The notes: generated from the letters alone by a model not told the origin. A DNA stretch of 64,000 bases from Primulina eburnea (GCF_022965805.1 NC_133101.1:42631642-42695641), one strand, 5' to 3'; positions 1-10,998 are shown, numbered from the stretch's first letter. Translations and numbers: made by a program.

Positions 1-480
1 TGATTTATTATCATTGTATGACAATAGCTATGAGCTTATCAGATAGGTAAGGATATAGTTATAGACCAGACAGTATACAATGAGTACTACAGATTTCTTT
101 TGAAGAAAATTCAAAGGAAGATGAAGATAGTTCAGAATGGACAGATTTAAGAACCCAATGTCGGATGATGACGATTGGTATTTGAAGCTAAAGATGGTAG
201 ATGCCTTTGTTCGGGAAGAAACAGATTTGATAACAGCTGATGTTACTGATAGGTGATGAGCTGTAGATTAGTTTGTACAGATGTTGTATAACCAGTAATG
301 CGAGATCGATTCTGTCAGAAGAATTGGAGAAGTTAATGATACTATACTTAGTGAATTCTTATTCCAGACTGGAATCAGATATAGGAGTTTTGGTTTAAAC
401 TCTGTTATGCATTTCTTCTGATATCTCTGAATTGATTGTTATGAGTTCGAGGACGAACTCAAGTCTAAGAGGGGGAGAAA
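1..480 (+). pseudogene. Decayed 3' end of Ty3/gypsy pol, element R1
   Basis: The window opens inside the last part of a retrotransposon pol region. About 128-165 still aligns by eye with the integrase C-terminal stretch that reads [11 protein letters not shown] in the best copy (near 46030), but stops occur in every frame. From about 180 the sequence is no longer coding-like, although it matches the tails at 8385-8611 and 17711-18015. It ends in a purine-rich tract (469-480) directly before an LTR, as expected for the polypurine tract that primes plus-strand DNA. The 5' part of the element lies outside the window. Non-functional. Confidence 0.7.
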
Positions 481-609
481 TGTAAGGCCCGAGAATTACA
501 GAATCGATAACCAAGATTATTAATCTTCATTAACGTAAGACTTGGAAGATATGAGAATGCATGACATGCGATGAGGGAAGAAAAGACATGAGAAAATAGG
601 GTTTGCAAG

Positions 610-896
610 ACCGCACCCGCGCTCAGAACAGGAGTGCACCCGCGGTCATGCAATGATGGATTTTTGCAAGAAAGGCCGAAGCCACACCACACCCGCGGTG
701 CAACCAAGACCGCACCCGCGGTTGAGTGGCAGAAAGTTGGGAGTTTTTGGAAATGGCAAAACCGCACCCGCGGTGCTGATACCGCACCCTGCGGTCTAGA
801 ACCAAGCGCACCCGCGGTCAAGCTTCGGGAAATTTTGGGATGAGGATCAGTAGGCATAGCGCACCCGCGGTCATGTAATAAGCGCACCCGCGGTGC
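610..896. repeat. GC-rich palindrome array in U3 of R1 LTR
   Basis: About ten scattered copies of an imperfect palindrome with core CGCACCCGCGGTG, separated by AT-rich, unrelated spacers of variable length. The same core appears in the LTRs of A, B, C/D, K, L and M. Open frames across it (for example on the minus strand, 465-968) are translations of the repeat, rich in PRVR and AGAV, and not genes. Confidence 0.8.
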
Positions 897-930
897 AACG
901 TGCAGAACAAAGAATTGACCACTTGTTTGA

Positions 931-953
931 CATGCAATTAGTATATATATATA
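931..953 (+). promoter_or_regulatory. Putative LTR core promoter: CATGCA plus TATA run
   Basis: CATGCA (931-936) is followed by an alternating TA run (942-953), just downstream of the GC array. The same order (GC array, CATGCA/CATGCG, TATA) recurs in the H1, H2, F and A LTRs. The promoter role is inferred from that position. Confidence 0.45.
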
Positions 954-2314
954 GGTGTGATTCTTCACGATTTCATCTGATGAAATCGTGAAGTTCCTCT
1001 CCCCTTTTTCTTTAAAAGGTTTCTATTTCTATAAGTTGTGATTTTGAAGAATCCGTGTCTCAGAATTCGAATTCGAAAGCGGTATCGTGCTTCTCTCGAT
1101 AAGAGCTACACAAGGACGTAAGTTTGGTTACGTTTTGAGATGTTTCAAAATTATGATGTTGCTAGAATTGCATGTGATTCAGATATGGTGTTTCTACTAC
1201 CGTAGACATCGTAGAATTGAAGTCAGATTAAAGAACAGATTGTTTCTGTATTTGTTATGATTTTCGAAAGATATTGACTGAGATTCTAAATCAGAATTGT
1301 GTTAGTATTCAGAGTATGAATTGTATTGGCACAGATTATGAGTTTCAGTAGTATATATAAGATGTTCAGACTGACGGGGTTATTCAGTTTGTATTATTAG
1401 GCCGTCGAAACATCAGTTGAGTTATATTGATCAGATTCAGTATTGATTGAGATTGATCAGACTCAGAAATTATTCAGACTGTATTGTGATATCGAGACAT
1501 GACTTAGATTGTATCTTGTTCAGATATTGATCAGATTGTATACTGATTTGAGTATTGATCAGAACATGTTGTGTATTGAGTTATTCACTGATACAGTGTA
1601 TTCGATATTGTCATTTCAGATTTGATATGGACAGAGTTGGATACAGGTCATCGTCTTCGTCAGACCGGGACGACAAAGGTATAATTCATGTGATATTTGG
1701 GAAGACATAACTCAAATCAGATCTCATTTGAGTTTCCCAACAAAATCACATACTAGATTATTGTTATATTCTGATATGAATATGCTTGGTTTATATGCTG
1801 ATATGCTACTGCTATGTTTATAGATTTATATGCATTGCATTAAGATAGGAGAGTCTGACAGAAACAGTCAAACTTCTAGACGTTCGGTGATATCACAGCT
1901 TAGGGGAAGATTCACTCTCCTATTGTAGATGTGGATACAGATTAGACCGGAGTCTAGGAATAAGACGTACCGTCACCCCAATTGGAGAGTAGGTGATAGA
2001 TCGTCTTATTCACAACGGGATCCCTAGAGTTATAGTTGAGTCGAGTCTAGACATGATTTGACTAGAACTGCATGCGTTTATAGATGTGGTTTCATAGACT
2101 ATGAAACCCATGTGTATTGCTTTCAATCATGATAGCATGTTTATATGCTTTGATTTAAATTGCACGGTTATCTGAATTGAGTTGCATACTTATTTTGATT
2201 TGATTTCATAGATTATGAAATCTAATACTTTTGAATATGATCATGATAGCATGTTTTATGATTTAGATTGTTTCTATACCAACTTACCATGTTTTATACT
2301 GGGATTTATTCTCA

Positions 2315-2362
2315 CCGGAGTATCCGGCTGTTGTCTTGTTTTGTATGTGTGCATGACAACAG
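2315..2362 (+). other. Conserved double stem-loop in R1 LTR
   Basis: Hairpin one is CCGGA/TCCGG at 2315-2327. Hairpin two pairs CTGTTGTC (2328-2335) with GACAACAG (2355-2362) across a loop containing TTTGTATGTGTG. The same pair of hairpins occurs in all A, C/D, F, H and K LTRs. Confidence 0.6.
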
Positions 2363-2670
2363 GTGGGGCAAGATCGGGGTCGAGAAGATGATGAGAGAAG
2401 ACGAGTTTAGCGTGGTGATTCCGGACTTGGATATAGATAGGTTTTATTACTTGAACTTTAGTAGTCGAACCTTAGATTAATTGAAAGACTATTGTACATT
2501 ATTGTAATTTTGTACTGAAACGTAGTTTTATACAGATATGTATATTACGTAGATGCCATTACCTTCCGCACTTGTATTTTAAAAAGAAAAATTTTTAGAC
2601 CCTGTTTTATCTGAATTGATAATTAAATCCCAAAGATAATTAAGAAAAGATCAGCGTCCGGGTCCCCACA

Positions 2671-4224
2671 GTTTTCTTTCGAAACTAATCCAAGGCATGT
2701 ATATACTTTTTCTAAACCTCAATCAAGTCATATTAGCAAGTATATTTCAGTACATGATCAGATTTCATCATGCTAAAAACCGAAATTTTCAGTAGACACG
2801 TAACAAAAATTCTGCACAGATTTTTCTATCGACTTCTACGCTTCACGATTGGTATGTTTTGTTTTGTTTTCAGGGATGGATCGTTCCAGGGGCTCAAAGC
2901 TGATTATGGACATGTACTAGGACATGTTAGGGTCATGTTAGAACGTTGGTTTCAGTCCCATGATTGTTGTATGAACCGAATTGACAGCAAGTCCCATAGG
3001 TGCAGAAAATGATGTTCGAAATTTCAGTTTTTATGTCAAGGGGTTGGATCTGATCTTGGCTGCCCTAAGGGCTCTTAGCCATGGTTGGATCACTCCCTAG
3101 CATGTCTAAGACATGACTAAGTTGCCCTTTTGGTGGCTTGGTCCATGGCTCATCGGTTTTGAAATAAACAACAAGAACAGCCCCTATACCCCTTCGGCTA
3201 CTTCAGTTGGACAGCTTGTGGTTCGTTTCTTTTGTTGCTTGGTATGGATCTTGGTTGGCCTATGGCCCTTAGCCACGGTTCATACCATGCCCCTAGATGT
3301 CTAGATCGTGCCATGGTCAATGAAATTGCCACTGGAACGACGCTAGACAACCAACAAGCAAGAACAGCCCCTCCCCTCTCGGATTCCCTTCTTTTGACAA
3401 CAACATGCATTTCGAATTGTGTGGTTTGATGTGGATCTTGGTTGGCCTAGGGCCCTTAGCCACGGTTTACACCTTGCCCCTAGATGTCTAGATCGTGCCA
3501 TGGTCAATAAAATGGCCACTGGAATGACACGAGACAACAAGCGAAGCCAAACTCCCTACGCGCGCAGAATTTCCTTCTCGGCTAGGTGTGTAGTCTCGTT
3601 TCTGGTGTGGTGCGAATTGTGGCTGGCCTTGTGCCCTTAGCCATGGTTCAAATCATTCCTTGGGATGTTGGTAAGAGTCTCTGGTCGGTGGTTCACGCCC
3701 CTAATGGCCGATAGTCTCGAAACCAACGCAAGTCTTGTAGTTGCGCAGCTGCTGGAAATTTACAGCAAGTTGCTGTGACGTTTAGAAGACTCGTTTGAGT
3801 TCTTGGTTGGCTTTTAGCCCATGGCCTTGGACTGGACAGTGCCTCATTGAGTTAGGAAGGTCATGTTTTTGGCCGTTCGTCATTCGGATCATTTTTGAGG
3901 TCGTACGAGAATTTACGGTGCGATGTGCCAAATTGACTCTCGAAAGAACGTTTCTTGTTTTGGCCTCCATTCCACTTAGATTTCGATCATCATAATTTTA
4001 GGAGCATTATTTCATTATTTTCAGCGTATTTTAATCATGACTATACGTCGGTTCAGTGTTGGTTCGGGTTGGTTTGGAGTCATGATTAAATACGAAGTCA
4101 TTAGGCTTCATAGTCGCATCTTTTGAACTAAATTGCATAGTTGGTCAAGTTTAAGCTATTGCATATTTTTCATGGCACAGTTAGGTTGCAGCGAGCCTGG
4201 GGGACGATCCGATCCAATCCAGTT
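2671..4224. other. Flanking DNA without recognisable gene
   Basis: Lies between the R1 LTR and the M LTR. I see no coding region with recognisable motifs; short frames at 2770-3012, 3113-3304 and 3795-3995 look like chance or repeat translation. It holds a degenerate tandem repeat (separate entry) and an AT-rich end that ends in a GATCCGATCC-like direct repeat just before the M LTR. It could be a remnant of another LTR, but I cannot define ends. Confidence 0.5.
3054..3665 (+). repeat. Degenerate ~188-bp tandem repeat, four units
   Basis: The phrase GATCTTGGTTGGCCTA, then CCCTTAGCCACGGTT, starts units near 3054, 3246, 3434 and 3615, so the spacing is roughly 180-190 bp. Units 2 and 3 are most alike and share CCCCTAGATGTCTAGATCGT. 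Units 1 and 4 are more diverged and unit 4 is shortened. A further echo (TTGGTTGGCTTTTAGCCCATGG) begins at 3801. Confidence 0.7.
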
Positions 4225-5806
4225 TGTGACACCTCTGACCTCTTTAATTAAAATACACAGCGGAAATTAAAATTTTCTTTAAAATATGGAAGGAGTTTCA
4301 AAATACATTTCTTTAAACATCTTTACAAAATAACAATACATGATCATTTGAATGACATAACAAAATACAAAACATCATTCCTATGATCATGCCAAAATCT
4401 TCCTTCCAACGGTGTATGCATATGACCCCCCTGTCCACAGTCAACGTCCCGGCCACAACCCTGATCTGCATCACATGAAATAACTGAAATGAGAATAAAT
4501 CTCAGCAAGTGGAACTCTTACATAGCAATGACATAACATACTCTGTAAAAACATAGCTTTGAAATCATAAATACCATCAACTCTGAACTGTAAACTCTGA
4601 ATCAATGAATATCATAACAATAGCATAGAAATGAGATGGTATTTCTCTTTACTCTGGTTGGATTGATATCAATAGTAACTCTGCTCTGGGGTGCTCGTAT
4701 CCCAAATCGATAAAAACCGATAACTCTGAGAGATATAAGCCTATAGTCGTTGATCAACTAATTGCATGTAATTCTCTGGCTATGTATTTATCAATCCAAT
4801 AGAAACATTTAAACTCTCTCTTGGCTTTAACAATCACTTTGAAACTCTTTCTTTTCTCTTTTATTCCTTTTGAACAATAATGAGACATAAAATGCCTCCA
4901 ATATACATATCAATGAAATCAATACATAAACATGAATCAAATGAAGGGAATAACACATTAAAACCTTTGAAACACAATACATATAACATCATGTGAGCAC
5001 AAAGGATGAAATTCCACTTACAACCCAATAGAACACCTCAAACTTAGCTCTTGAACACCACCTACAACAATAATCCATAAATAACACCAACATCAACTCA
5101 ATATCCAAGATTACAAGCCAAATAATCCATAAATCCACAAGAACAACAAACCCAAGTCAACTCTTAACTCAAAACCTTAAAAGAATCGCACCAAAAGCTT
5201 ACCTTAGCTTTCTAGCACCAAGGAGAACCACGATCTCAAGTCGAAAATCGAACTAGATGCTTGAATCGAAGATAGGAAGCAAAAGAAATGGAAGAAAACC
5301 CTTGGAAAAGGAGAGAAAATCGAAGATAAGAAGGAAGGAAAAGGAGGAAATGAAGTCAACTCCATCAAAAAGGTACTAAATATCTCGCCCATACCTCCAC
5401 TGCGGGTGCGCTGCCACAAACACCGCGGGTGCGCCTAGCTCACGGCACAAAACAATAATTCTGTAACACAAACACCGCGGGTGCGGCGCTGCAACCACCG
5501 CAGGTGCGGTCCTTGCACTACCGCAGGTGCGGTCCTGCCATGGCTTCCCAACTCCAAAATCATGAATAGTACACCGCGGGGCACTCCTCTAAGAGCGCGG
5601 GTGCACTCTGGTCACGGCCAAGATCAAAACTCAACCAACTAAAGTCGATCCGAAACTCTGAAACGAACAACCAACAACAACTAATACCTCAAAACAATAA
5701 TAACCAATAATACTATGGCCCAAAACACAACTCTAAACATCTAATCACATAACCCAAATAACAAGCAAAGCTTAAACCGTACCGTACACCGGGCTCGGCT
5801 ATTACA
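4225..5806 (-). mobile_element. 3' LTR of element M (B-family Ty3/gypsy)
   Basis: A 1582-bp minus-strand LTR. On the plus strand it begins TGTGACACC and ends CTCGGCTATTACA, matching both B LTRs and the inverse of the L LTR (61611-63217). The adjoining bases 5807-5816 (ATCTCCCCTC) are the complement of the polypurine tract. It contains a GC array at 5400-5608. The five bases before it are CAGTT; no matching duplicate was found because the other end of M is broken. Confidence 0.85.
5400..5608. repeat. GC-rich palindrome array in M LTR
   Basis: Seven or so copies of the CCGCGGGTGCGG-type core, several decayed to CCGCAGGTGCGG, in the U3-equivalent part of the minus-strand LTR. Confidence 0.75.
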
Positions 5807-6578
5807 ATCTCCCCTCCTTAGAGGAATTTCGTCCGCGAAATTGACGTCACTGCATGAACAACTCAGGATACTTCTCTCTCATCTCATCCTCTGGTTCCCA
5901 CGTAGCCTCCTCGATCAAATGGTTCCTTCAAAGGACTTTAACAATGCCGATCTCTTTGTTCCACAAAACTCTAACTCTGCGATCCAAAATCTGAATCGGA
6001 ATCTCTTGGTATGTCAAATTCGGCGTCAAGTCCAATGGCTCGTGGCGAAGAACATGGGAAAGATTCGCAATATACTCTCCTGAGCATCGAAACATGAAAC
6101 ACATTGTGAACTCTGTCAAAGGCAACATAGAATCCCAGCTACCTGGATAATCGATAGTACAAGCTCTGAGCATATCCTCTAGAATCTAAATGACTCTCTC
6201 TGATTGACCGTCGCTCTGAGGGTGATAAGCTGTACTAAATGCTAACCGCGAACCCATAGCTCTAAGCAAACTCTTCCAAAACTCTGAAGTAAATCTAGGG
6301 TCACGATCAGACACGATCGACACAGAAACAAAAATACAACTTCTGAAGGTCACCAAACCATCACCATACACTCTAAACTCTAAGGTACCTCTCTCCTCTG
6401 CTCTAGCTCTCATCTCTATCAACTGAGCCTCGTCAGTCTGCTCTCAACGGATCCTGTCCGTCAATGTATCCCTAATAACCAACGCTGATAAACGAGCAAT
6501 GGTCCTCGGAACCATCAAAGCAATCACAAACTCCCTATCTCTGTCCGGAGGAAAACCCGGCACATCAATCTCAAATAC
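5807..6578 (-). pseudogene. Internally deleted pol remnant of element M
   Basis: Minus-strand sequence collinear with element B but with three internal gaps. 5841-6108 matches the B chromodomain region. A jump near 6110 skips about 0.4 kb to integrase (6110-6330), containing [18 protein letters not shown] and [15 protein letters not shown] second jump near 6330 drops the integrase N-terminal and central part. A third near 6525 skips RNase H and most of RT to a stub equivalent to 38710-38770. Frames are short and broken, so it is non-functional and was probably non-autonomous before insertion. Confidence 0.75.
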
Positions 6579-7620
6579 TATCCCTATCTATGTACTTATC
6601 CTATAGGTCATGGGATCGAGTCTTGGGGAGGCGAAAGAAATCCTTTGGTAGGGAAGGAGAGATCCTATGAGTAACCCGTACGACGCCTATCGAAAGCCCG
6701 TGAGGGAAAAGGCCCCATAGAGGGAGCCCAAGATCGGGATAGCCTTGGGTCGATCGGGGCAGTGGGCCGTATGGGCGGTCCACTAGGCCTGTAATGGGTC
6801 GTTACACAGTTGATAAAATAAAACAGGATTTTTCATTATGCCATTTAATTATATTACGTGCATGAGAAACAGAAAATGATTATTTTTATATTTATGCGTT
6901 ATGGTTTGTGGTTCATTCACTATGTGGGAGTATTATGTTATACGGTCGCCAGTGACTGCTCAGTTCAGTTTGGTACCACCCGGTCGCTAGTGACCGGCCA
7001 GCTCAGTTCAGTTTCAGACTCCCCGGTAGCCAGTTACCGATCAGTTCAGCTTAGTGCAGTGGCCACAAGCGTAAAACATATTCTCAACAGAAAATTTTAC
7101 CAGTTATTTCAGTACAGGGCTCCAAGGAGCAAACATTTTTACTGTGATTATCAGTCCAGTTATGTACGTATTATAATTGTTCAGTACAGATTATTTTCAG
7201 CATGAGTACATATTATTTTCAGTATACCTCATGACATGATATTTTATCCCATGCATATTTTACTTCAGATTTTACTCGTTACCTGCGATATATGCATGTT
7301 GAGTCTTTAGGCTCACTAGACTTGATTGTTGTAGGTACTGATGAGGCCAGGGCCGAGGACGTGGACCATGGAGCCAGCTTGGGTCGGCAGTAGTGGCACC
7401 CAAGGACCTCAGCGCAGCAGTTGTTATTTTTCCGCTAATAATTTTATCATTCATTGGACAAATTTTAAATTGTTATTGTTGGCAACTTTATTTTTCTTCC
7501 GTTGCAATAATTGGAAACATTGAACTTGATTCAACCAGTGATTTTATGAATGAGGCCGTTTAAGTTCTTTTAAAAAGAAAATTTTTAATTTTCCGCAAAT
7601 TTTCAAAGTAAGGATTTCCA
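6579..7620 (+). mobile_element. + strand LTR remnant N (Ty3/gypsy, G-like)
   Basis: No gene seen. The motif GTTGAGTCTTTAGGCTCACTAGA (from about 7298) is the inverse of CTAGTGAGTCTAATGACTCAAC in LTR G (11971-11993) and of a similar run in G2 (57018 onward), placing this piece in the same broad LTR family but in plus orientation. An AT-rich tail with AAAGAAAATTTTTAATTTTCCGC (7574-7596) resembles the 3' part of an LTR. Both ends are unclear: the left joins truncated M and the right joins the decayed pol of H1. Confidence 0.5.
6942..7058 (+). repeat. Short tandem repeat in LTR N, about 2.5-3 units
   Basis: Imperfect ~38-44-bp units beginning CGGTCGCCAGTGAC, CGGTCGCTAGTGACC and CGGTAGCCAGTTACC at 6942, 6980 and 7024, each followed by CAGTTCAG-type text. 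Confidence 0.65.
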
Positions 7621-8611
7621 GGCTTATACATTAGATATGACAGAGTTTGGACTGAAATGTCTGAATTACAGACCGATAAAGACAGAAAGAAAACAAACCA
7701 AGAGATTGGTTAGATAATGTATCGGTTACTGAATGGAAATGAGATTATATTTCCAAGGATATCGTAATGATGTTACTACATTCCTCTCGGAATTGAGTAT
7801 TGATTGAGCTAAGAACGACAGACTGACCCAGTCAGCGAGTGCTAAACCGTACATGAAGATGTACAAATATGATATATTACGGAGATTCCGTCAGAAAAGT
7901 GATGAGATTACACAGAGTGTTGAGAGTTGAGTATATCAGACAGTGATTTTGGTTATTTTGCACGTTGGGCAGAATGTACCGTAAGAGTTAGATACTAGAT
8001 TATATCTGAATACTGAATAGTATTCACTACTTGACGGACAGTCAGAGTGAATTATCCGGATTTCGGAGGATATGCTGAAAGCTATAGTGCTTGGTTTAAC
8101 ACTATTGGCAGGATTTATTGCCATGTGGTGAGTTTTTATACCACAACAGATATTGGATGAATATGGGAATGACGCCATTGGAAACGTTGTAAGATAAGAA
8201 GTACAAATTCACTCTTTATCGAGATAATATCTCCGAGGTTCTTGAAATTGGACCTGATATGATTAGAGAAGCGGCAGAAAAGTGAAGCTGATTTAGATGA
8301 AAATGAAAACAGCTCAGAATAGACAAACTGAATATGCCCACGTTGGACGATGACTGTTGGTATTTAAGACTGAAGATTGAATAAATCCTTGATTGGGATA
8401 AACAGCTTCGATAACAGTTGATGGTGTTAATTTGTTATGAGCTGTTGATTGCTACATATGGATGTTGTATAGCCAGTATTGTGAAATTGATTTCAGAATG
8501 GATTCACTGAGATGAGTTTTCTGATTAAACTCTGTTATCCATTTCTTCTGATATATCTGAATTGATTGTTTGCGAGTTCGAGGACGAACTCAGATCTAAG
8601 AGGGGGAGAAA
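7621..8611 (+). pseudogene. Decayed integrase-region tail of element H1
   Basis: Collinear by eye with the integrase half of pol. CTGAATGGAAATGAGATT near 7730 corresponds to the PEWKWDHIS segment, and 8215-8265 corresponds to [18 protein letters not shown]. Stops and indels are present throughout. From about 8385 it follows the same non-coding tail as R1 and H2, ending in a purine tract (8599-8611). Everything upstream of the integrase core is missing at the junction with LTR N. Confidence 0.65.
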
Positions 8612-8743
8612 TGTAATACCCTAGATTTTAGATTATGTTAAGTAAAGATTATTGAGTATGAATTGATATAATTATAGTCGGGCCATTCCGAGACCAGATT
8701 GGACAAAGAAATATGAAAAGCTAAGATGTAGGCCGGAAGTAGT

Positions 8744-8908
8744 TGCGCCCGGGCGGAAGTCTTTGTCCGCCCGAGCGCCAAAGAGTGAGCAAGAAAGTCG
8801 AACACTTCGCGCCCGAGCGGAAGTCTTTGTCCGCCCGAGCGCGACTGAATTACGCAGGAGGGCCGAGAGTTGCGCGCCCGGGCAGAACTTTATGTCCGCC
8901 CGAGCGCG
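8744..8908. repeat. GC inverted-repeat modules in H1 LTR (three)
   Basis: Three modules about 63-65 bp apart. Each is a hairpin-capable pair: GCGCCCGGGCGGA, a ~10-nt spacer, then TCCGCCCGAGCGC. The sequence class differs from the CACCCGCGGTG arrays of R1/A/B/C but occupies the same LTR position. Confidence 0.8.
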
Positions 8909-8950
8909 AGACGTGGTTTATGAAAAATCATGCCACGTATCTTATGGTTG

Positions 8951-8968
8951 CATGCAATATATAAATAT
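8951..8968 (+). promoter_or_regulatory. Putative H1 LTR core promoter
   Basis: CATGCA (8951-8956) abuts ATATATAAATA, about 40 bp downstream of the GC modules. Confidence 0.45.
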
Positions 8969-9699
8969 ACGTATCAAGCTTCAATTCTTCAGAAATCCTC
9001 AAAAGATAATCGAGAGAAGTTGCCGTGAAAGTGTTGAAAATCCTTACGCCTTTTTGCGAGAAATCCGTTCGTCTGATTTTGAATCTGACTTCGGTACTTT
9101 GTTCCTATCGACGTAGGCTATAACTGGACGTAAGTTTTGCTACGTTTTGATATGTTTTGAAAATATGGTATTGTCAGAATCTGATATGATTCATCTATGA
9201 TGTTCTTGGTATGTTAGATATCGTATAATCGAAACCGGATTGAGGAACAAATACCATATGAACTTGTTATGAATTTCGGAGTTGATTTGATATCAGAATT
9301 GAGTTGTTATTGATTATAAGATGTTAGAGTTGATATTTGACTGATATGATATGGCTGGATATATTGAGATTATGCCGTTATGTTGTTGAAATAGAATTTG
9401 AGTGAATTCGGATTATATCCAGTATTAATGAGTGGTGTATTGATACCGTACCCTCGATATTGTTATTGTCAGATTGAGTATTGACATGCTTTGAGTTCGA
9501 GACTGCGACCGAGTTAGAGTATCAGAAAGAAAGGTATAAATTAATGTTGTGTTGGGATTGCACAACTCGAGTGAGGTTTGACTCGAGTTTCCCTAAATCA
9601 CATACTTAGTTTATTACATTGATATTTGTAATTGATGAGATTGATGTTTGTTGTCTATTGATTTATAGCCACTGCATGTATTGACTACTGAGTCGTTTA

Positions 9700-9900
9700 G
9701 TTATTGGCTGATTCGCCTAGTCACCGGCTGATTTGTCTGGTTATTGGCTGATTCGCCTAGTCACCGGCTGATTCGTCTGGTTATTGACTGATTCGTCTTA
9801 TTATTGGCTGATTCGCTTAATTATAGGCTGATTCGCCTAGTTATTGGCTAATTCGCCTAATTCTTGACTGATTCGTCAATTCTGCGGCCGATTCGCCCAG
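9700..9900 (+). repeat. ~20-bp minisatellite in H1 LTR
   Basis: About ten imperfect units of GGCTGATTCGCCTAGTCACC type, varying as GACTGATTCGTCT. The same array is in both H2 LTRs. Confidence 0.8.
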
Positions 9901-10216
9901 ACACTGGATATATGAATTATATCGATGCCGTTTAGGGATTGATTCATTCCTATCGACTGAGATTCGGTATAATTATTATTATTCAGACACCAAGATCCCT
10001 AGAATAGATTTGAGTCGAGTCTGAGACGACGCGTCGGTTGAGTTGAGTCTGAGACGACGCGTCGGTTGAGTTGAGTCTGATATGACATGTTGATTCACAG
10101 TTTTATGTCATTCATGTGTGTTGAATTGCTACATGTTAATGATAACTGATATATGCTTTTGTATATGTTTCTATATAATCGCATGTTTACATTGTTTATA
10201 CTGAGATTTATTCTCA

Positions 10217-10265
10217 CCGGAGTTATCCGGCTGTTGTCTTGTTTTGTATGTGTGCATGACAACAG
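10217..10265 (+). other. Conserved double stem-loop in H1 LTR
   Basis: CCGGAGTTATCCGG (10217-10230), then CTGTTGTC (10231-10238) pairing with GACAACAG (10258-10265). Confidence 0.6.
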
Positions 10266-10547
10266 GTGGGGCTGGATCAGGGTCAAAAAGAGGATGAGAG
10301 AAGATTAGATAGCGTGGAGATCCGGGCTTTGAAGCAACATAGGATTCAGTACTGATATGTAGTCGAACCTAGTTAAATTCTGTAGATAACACAGGATTGT
10401 ATGTTTATGTTTAATATGTAATTTGAAGTGAATTACATTACGTTTCCGCTTTGCATTTTAAAAAAAAAAATTTAGACCCGGTTTATTATAAATGATTAAT
10501 TAGTCCCAATGATGATTAAGAACATGATTAGCGTCCGGGTCACCACA

Positions 10548-10998
10548 ACTAATTTGGGTGGTGGGGTTTTGCAAGAGTATCGCAAACGTTGCCTATCTAA
10601 CAGCATCAACTTTCAGTGACATCGGAGCTGCCAGATACTTGAAAGTGGATGTGGCGCCTCCAATTGACAGCAGACACTGCACGTTTTTAGTGTCGCGGCT
10701 CTCCTGGTCCCCGTGCATTCAAAGCTGTGATTATCGCAAAGACTGCTTCGTTTTCAGTGTGACTTTTGCGTTGAATATGCACGATTCATGCGTTAAAGTT
10801 GAACTCGTGAACTTTCAAATCTATAAAACTTTGTGAATACGAAGCATTTTTCCTCACATTTTCTAAATCTAACTTTCTTCGTATTTGCTTATTTCTTACA
10901 CTTCTTCAGTCTAAAATTATTCTATCAATTTTTTTAAATTTTCTCTTTATCCGAAATTTCTTCTTTGAAATAGCTAGTATCAACGTGCTTTTATACTT
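10548..10998. other. Flanking DNA, no gene assigned
   Basis: Between the H1 LTR and the MULE-like fragment. A 92-codon plus frame at 10558-10836 has no recognisable domain. TCTATAAAACTTT (10821-10833) resembles a TATA box but no credible downstream product is seen. The rest is AT-rich. Confidence 0.4.

Larger units (their letters stand above)
481..2670 (+). mobile_element. 3' LTR of element R1 (Ty3/gypsy)
   Basis: A 2190-bp LTR starting TGTAAGGCCCGAG directly after a polypurine tract and ending GGTCCCCACA. It contains a GC-palindrome array (610-896), a TATA-like run (942-953), a 10-bp inverted repeat (1958-1967 with 2002-2011), a double stem-loop (2315-2362), and an A-rich stretch before the terminal CCGGGTCCCCACA block shared with the other LTRs here. 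The next five bases are GTTTT; the matching duplicate would lie upstream of the window. Confidence 0.85.
8612..10547 (+). mobile_element. 3' LTR of element H1 (Ty3/gypsy, H type)
   Basis: A 1936-bp LTR, TGTAATACCC to GGTCACCACA. It carries three GC inverted-repeat modules (8744-8908), CATGCA plus TATA (8951-8968), a ~20-bp minisatellite (9700-9900), paired GACGACGCGTCGG repeats (10030-10065), and the double stem-loop (10217-10265). The five bases after it are ACTAA. Confidence 0.85.

Noticed and set aside
465..968. 167-codon minus-strand frame, and similar frames across the other GC arrays (23756-24153, 40047-40298, 61807-62019)
   Set aside because: The translation is the palindrome repeat itself (PRVR, AGAV, RGCG), which is open in several frames on both strands. 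It lacks domains and coding bias and lies in LTR U3.
9700..9900. Centromeric satellite or telomere-like repeat
   Set aside because: The ~20-bp units are short, confined to H-type LTRs and occur in the same place in each.
10558..10836. Possible host exon, 92 codons with a TATA-like sequence near 10821
   Set aside because: No domain, splice pattern or consistent downstream frame. It is kept as unassigned flank.
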